From contig DIVI01000165.1 of NCBI GenBank assembly GCA_002423305.1, positions 323-9,453 on the forward strand: a stretch of 9,131 nucleotides of DNA, read 5' to 3'. The DNA is from Methylococcus sp. UBA6136. GTDB taxonomy: Bacteria > Pseudomonadota > Gammaproteobacteria > Methylococcales > Methylococcaceae. The notes under the pieces were generated by a model. It searched no databases, was not told the DNA's origin, and saw only the letters and a program-made list of their open reading frames with translations. The position numbers were made by a program, and so were the translations under genes. Shown piece by piece: positions 6,713 through 9,131 of the stretch. Every line of letters starts with the position of its first letter. The first letter of the stretch is position 1.

Positions 6713-7024
6713 ATGTACGCGGTTATATTCACAGGTGGCAAGCAGTACCGGGTCAAGCCCGGCGAACTCCTCAAGGTCGAAACCTTGGTAGCTGAGGCCG
6801 GCCAGGAAATCCAGTTCGACAAGGTCTTGATGGTCCAGACCGATAGCGGCACCAAGATCGGTAAGCCCTACCTGGAAGGCGGCAAAGTGACCGCCACGGT
6901 CACCGCACATGGACGTCACCCCAAAGTGAAAATCATGAAGTTCCGTCGCCGCAAGCATCACATGAAGCAGGCCGGCCATCGTCAGAACTTCACCGAAGTT
7001 AAAATCACTGGCATTTCTGCCTAA
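6713..7024 (+). CDS. rplU: 50S ribosomal protein L21
   Basis: This is ribosomal protein L21, a 23S rRNA-binding component of the large subunit. The 103-residue length equals the usual gammaproteobacterial size. The N-terminus MYAVIFTGGKQYRV and the basic C-terminal signature from IMKFRRRKHH through KQAGHRQ (74-91) are diagnostic. The ribosome binding site GGAG at 6699-6702 is 10 nt before the ATG. It is the first gene of the rplU-rpmA unit, with rpmA 18 bp downstream. Confidence 0.98.
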   Translation: MYAVIFTGGKQYRVKPGELLKVETLVAEAGQEIQFDKVLMVQTDSGTKIGKPYLEGGKVTATVTAHGRHPKVKIMKFRRRKHHMKQAGHRQNFTEVKITGISA

Positions 7025-7029
7025 CATTC

Positions 7030-7035
7030 AGGAGG
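7030..7035 (+). promoter_or_regulatory. Strong ribosome binding site of rpmA
   Basis: AGGAGG is a full match to the Shine-Dalgarno consensus, 7 nt before the rpmA ATG. It is the strongest such site in the window, in line with high demand for L27. Confidence 0.85.
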
Positions 7036-7042
7036 CTATACC

Positions 7043-7309
7043 ATGGCTCACAAGAAAGCGGGCGGCAGTTCCCGGAACGGTCGTGACTCCAATGCCCAAC
7101 GCCTTGGCGTGAAGCGTTTTGGCGGTCAGCTAGTTACCGCTGGCAGCATTATCGTTCGCCAACGCGGCACCAAGTTTCATGCCGGCGATAATGTTGGCGT
7201 CGGCAAGGACTACACCCTTTTTGCCCTGACTGACGGACACGTCAGCTTCAAGACCAAGGGTCCTTTGGGGCGCAAGTACGTCAGCATCACCCAGGCTTCT
7301 GCAAACTGA
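7043..7309 (+). CDS. rpmA: 50S ribosomal protein L27
   Basis: L27 sits near the peptidyl transferase centre and its N-terminal tail reaches the tRNA acceptor ends. The 88-residue product starts directly with MAHKKAGGSSRNGRDS, the proteobacterial form without the cleaved N-terminal extension found in Firmicutes. The family signature GSIIVRQRGTKFHAG is at residues 34-48. It is the second gene after the rplU promoter. A six-pair GGCTTC/GAAGCC hairpin (7294-7313) encloses the stop codon, and an intrinsic terminator follows about 40 bp downstream. Confidence 0.98.
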   Translation: MAHKKAGGSSRNGRDSNAQRLGVKRFGGQLVTAGSIIVRQRGTKFHAGDNVGVGKDYTLFALTDGHVSFKTKGPLGRKYVSITQASAN

Positions 7310-7344
7310 AGCCAAGAAAAAGCCTACCCCCTTTTTCACGCACG

Positions 7345-7373
7345 AAAAGCCTCGTCACTGACGGGGCTTTTTT
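7345..7373 (+). terminator. Intrinsic terminator after rpmA
   Basis: AAGCCTCGTC (7347-7356) and GACGGGGCTT (7360-7369) pair over ten positions with one T-G wobble, around the loop ACT, and run into six Ts (7368-7373). This is a textbook Rho-independent terminator. It ends only 12 bp before the obgE start, so obgE must be expressed by readthrough or from an unseen promoter. Confidence 0.88.
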
Positions 7374-7385
7374 GTCAGGACACCC

Positions 7386-8423
7386 ATGAAATTTGTTGAT
7401 GAAGCGGAAATCCGAGTCGAAGCCGGGGACGGCGGTAATGGCTGCGTAGGTTTCAGGCGCGAAAAATACATCCCGTTCGGCGGGCCTGACGGCGGCGATG
7501 GCGGTGATGGCGGGAGCGTCTACCTGGTGGCCTGCTCCAACCTCAACACTCTGGTCGACTTTCGGTATCACGGCGTTTACCGAGCCGAGAGAGGCCAGAA
7601 TGGATCCGGCAATAACTGCACCGGTCGAGCCGGTCAGGACTGTCGCGTGCAGATCCCCACGGGAACTCAAATCTCCGACGCCGAGACCGGTGAAATCCTG
7701 GGTGACCTGACCGAAGAGGGCCAGACACTGATGGTAGCCCATGGCGGCTGGCACGGGCTGGGCAATACGCGCTTCAAAAGCAGCACAAATCGTGCACCTC
7801 GACAATCCACGCCAGGCAAACCCGGAGAGAAACGGCAACTCCACCTTGAACTGAAGGTCATCGCCGATGTTGGCCTGCTGGGACTGCCCAACGCCGGAAA
7901 ATCCAGCCTGATCCGCGCGGTTTCGGCAGCGCGCCCCAAAGTCGCCGACTATCCGTTCACCACACTGCACCCCAATCTTGGGGTCGTCCGCGTCGATGAT
8001 CAGCGCAGCTTCGTCATGGCTGACATCCCCGGCCTGATCGAGGGTGCCGCCGAAGGCGCCGGACTTGGTATTCAGTTTCTGAAACACCTCTCCCGAACCA
8101 GCCTGCTCCTGCATGTTGTAGACGTCATCCATCACGAAGGCGAGGACAGCCCCGTGGACTCAGCCCGAAAGGTGATTGAGGAACTCAGGAAATGGGGTGA
8201 AGGACTTGAGGAAAAACCTCGCTGGCTAGCCTTGAACAAAATTGATTCGCTGCCACCCGATGAGGTCGATGCCCACTGCGACACCATCGTCAAAGCCTTG
8301 GACTGGACTGGCCCCATCTTCAGAATCTCGGCACTGGATCGCACCGGACTGCGGAGCCTGACCTTCAGGATAATGGAATTGCTGGAACACCAACGAGATA
8401 AGGAAGATGCAGAGCAGGAGTGA
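7386..8423 (+). CDS. obgE: Obg-family GTPase (ObgE/CgtA)
   Basis: Obg is an essential GTPase that binds the 50S subunit, acts in its late assembly and links ribosome state to ppGpp and growth control. The 345-residue protein has the glycine-rich Obg domain (1-158; MKFVDEAEIRVEAGDGGNG at 1-19, FKSSTNRAP at 130-138) and a G domain: G1 GLPNAGKS (166-173), switch PFTTL (190-194), G3 DIPG (213-216), G4 NKID (284-287), G5 SAL (315-317). All nucleotide-binding motifs are intact. The C-terminal tail after the G domain is short and charged (HQRDKEDAEQE), shorter than the acidic tail of the 390-residue E. coli protein and closer to shorter proteobacterial forms. AGGA at 7377-7380 serves as ribosome binding site, 5 nt before the ATG. 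It follows rplU-rpmA as in most bacteria and overlaps proB by 17 bp. Confidence 0.97.
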   Translation: MKFVDEAEIRVEAGDGGNGCVGFRREKYIPFGGPDGGDGGDGGSVYLVACSNLNTLVDFRYHGVYRAERGQNGSGNNCTGRAGQDCRVQIPTGTQISDAETGEILGDLTEEGQTLMVAHGGWHGLGNTRFKSSTNRAPRQSTPGKPGEKRQLHLELKVIADVGLLGLPNAGKSSLIRAVSAARPKVADYPFTTLHPNLGVVRVDDQRSFVMADIPGLIEGAAEGAGLGIQFLKHLSRTSLLLHVVDVIHHEGEDSPVDSARKVIEELRKWGEGLEEKPRWLALNKIDSLPPDEVDAHCDTIVKALDWTGPIFRISALDRTGLRSLTFRIMELLEHQRDKEDAEQE

Positions 8424-9131
8424 GTTTGCCGGCACACGACGCGCCGTCGTCAAGATTGGCAGTGCCTTGCTTACGGGCGATGGCCGAGGACTGGACATAT
8501 CGGGCATTACGGGGTGGGTCGAACAAATTGCAGCGATTCGGCAAAAAGGGGTTGAGGTTGTCCTGGTCTCCTCAGGCTCGGTAGCGGAGGGGATGTGTCG
8601 GCTTGGATGGTCGAGCCGACCGCATGCCCTGCATGAACTGCAGGCGGCGGCCTCCGTTGGCCAGATGGGCCTGGTCCGCACCTATGAAGCCCTGTTTGAA
8701 CAACACGGACTGATCACCGCACAAATCCTGCTGACTCATGATGATCTCTCCAACCGGCAACGCTACCTGAATGCGCGCGGAACCCTGCTGACCTTGCTGG
8801 AACTGGGCGTCGTGCCCATCATCAATGAAAACGACACAGTCGCCACCGAGGAAATCCGCTTTGGCGATAACGACACCCTGGGCGCATTGGTAGCCAATCT
8901 GCTGGACGCCGACCTTCTGATTATTCTGACCGACCAGAAGGGGCTTTATGAACGCGACCCCAGGGTCGACCCCACATCAAAACTGGTTTCCGAAGCCAGC
9001 ATCAACGACGAGCGACTCGGCGAAATGGTCGGAGAAAGCCTGAGCGGCCTTGGCCGGGGCGGAATGATCACCAAACTGCGCGCGGGACGACTCGCCTCGC
9101 GCTCAGGCGCGGCCACGGTGATCGCTTCGGG
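8407..9131 (+). CDS. proB: Glutamate 5-kinase (3' end cut by window)
   Basis: ProB phosphorylates L-glutamate with ATP to gamma-glutamyl phosphate, the first and normally proline-inhibited step of proline synthesis. The 241 visible residues cover nearly the whole amino acid kinase domain: VVKIGSALLT (14-23) with the phosphate-binding lysine, VSSGSVAEG (54-62), QMGL (86-89), LNARGTLL (121-128), PIINENDTV (137-145), RFGDNDTLGALVA (151-163), TDQKGLYERDPR (175-186) and GRGGMITKL (216-224). The C-terminal PUA domain lies beyond the edge. The start is the ATG at 8407, inside the end of obgE and 17 bp before its end. No other in-frame start codon exists before the first beta strand. AAGGA (8400-8404) is close to the ATG (2 nt), so translation may depend on coupling to obgE. 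Confidence 0.95.
   Translation, partial: MQSRSEFAGTRRAVVKIGSALLTGDGRGLDISGITGWVEQIAAIRQKGVEVVLVSSGSVAEGMCRLGWSSRPHALHELQAAASVGQMGLVRTYEALFEQHGLITAQILLTHDDLSNRQRYLNARGTLLTLLELGVVPIINENDTVATEEIRFGDNDTLGALVANLLDADLLIILTDQKGLYERDPRVDPTSKLVSEASINDERLGEMVGESLSGLGRGGMITKLRAGRLASRSGAATVIAS

Noticed and set aside
6515..7027. 170-codon minus-strand frame over the rplU promoter and gene
   Set aside because: It is antisense to ribosomal protein L21 and has no supporting signals.
7287..8135. 282-codon minus-strand frame opposite obgE
   Set aside because: It is antisense to the full set of Obg G motifs and shows no domain of its own.

Overview
This window looks like chromosomal housekeeping DNA from a Gram-negative, GC-rich gammaproteobacterium. 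Two outer-membrane lipoprotein genes (mltB, bamD) show a double-membrane cell. bamD diverging from rluD-pgeF, and the order rplU-rpmA-obgE-proB, are both arrangements known from gammaproteobacteria. The Obg and ProB sequences resemble Pseudomonas-type versions from memory, but I cannot place the organism below class. Coding density is high and no gene-free stretch reaches 300 bases. The two largest gaps, about 142 and 144 bases, look like promoter regions.

Layout. (1) 1-474, +: the end of a histidine-phosphatase (SixA-like) gene whose first few codons lie outside the window. (2) 493-3507, -: read in transcription order, bamD (outer-membrane protein assembly lipoprotein), a PfkB-family sugar or nucleoside kinase, and mltB (lytic transglycosylase lipoprotein). 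bamD and the kinase gene are 38 bp apart and probably cotranscribed; mltB has its own likely promoter. (3) 3575-6568, +: rluD, pgeF, a ZIP-family metal transporter and a small unrecognised protein with a C-terminal membrane anchor. These are packed with a 4-bp overlap or gaps of 4 to 9 bp, so they are probably one operon. (4) 6713-9131, +: rplU and rpmA behind a good sigma70-type promoter, then a clear intrinsic terminator, then obgE and proB. proB overlaps obgE by 17 bp and is cut by the window edge.

Function. The left half is about the cell envelope: BamD folds outer-membrane proteins, MltB cuts peptidoglycan, and PgeF keeps peptidoglycan precursors correct. The right half serves ribosome production and assembly: RluD modifies 23S rRNA, L21 and L27 belong to the 50S subunit, and Obg is a 50S assembly GTPase. 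ProB begins proline synthesis. Points worth a second look are modest: the tail-anchored protein after the ZIP gene, the kinase placed between two envelope genes, the terminator with a duplicated left arm between rpmA and obgE, and overlapping divergent -10 elements between bamD and rluD. I found no CRISPR array, insertion sequence, tRNA, prophage or defence gene, and nothing supports an undescribed multi-gene system here.
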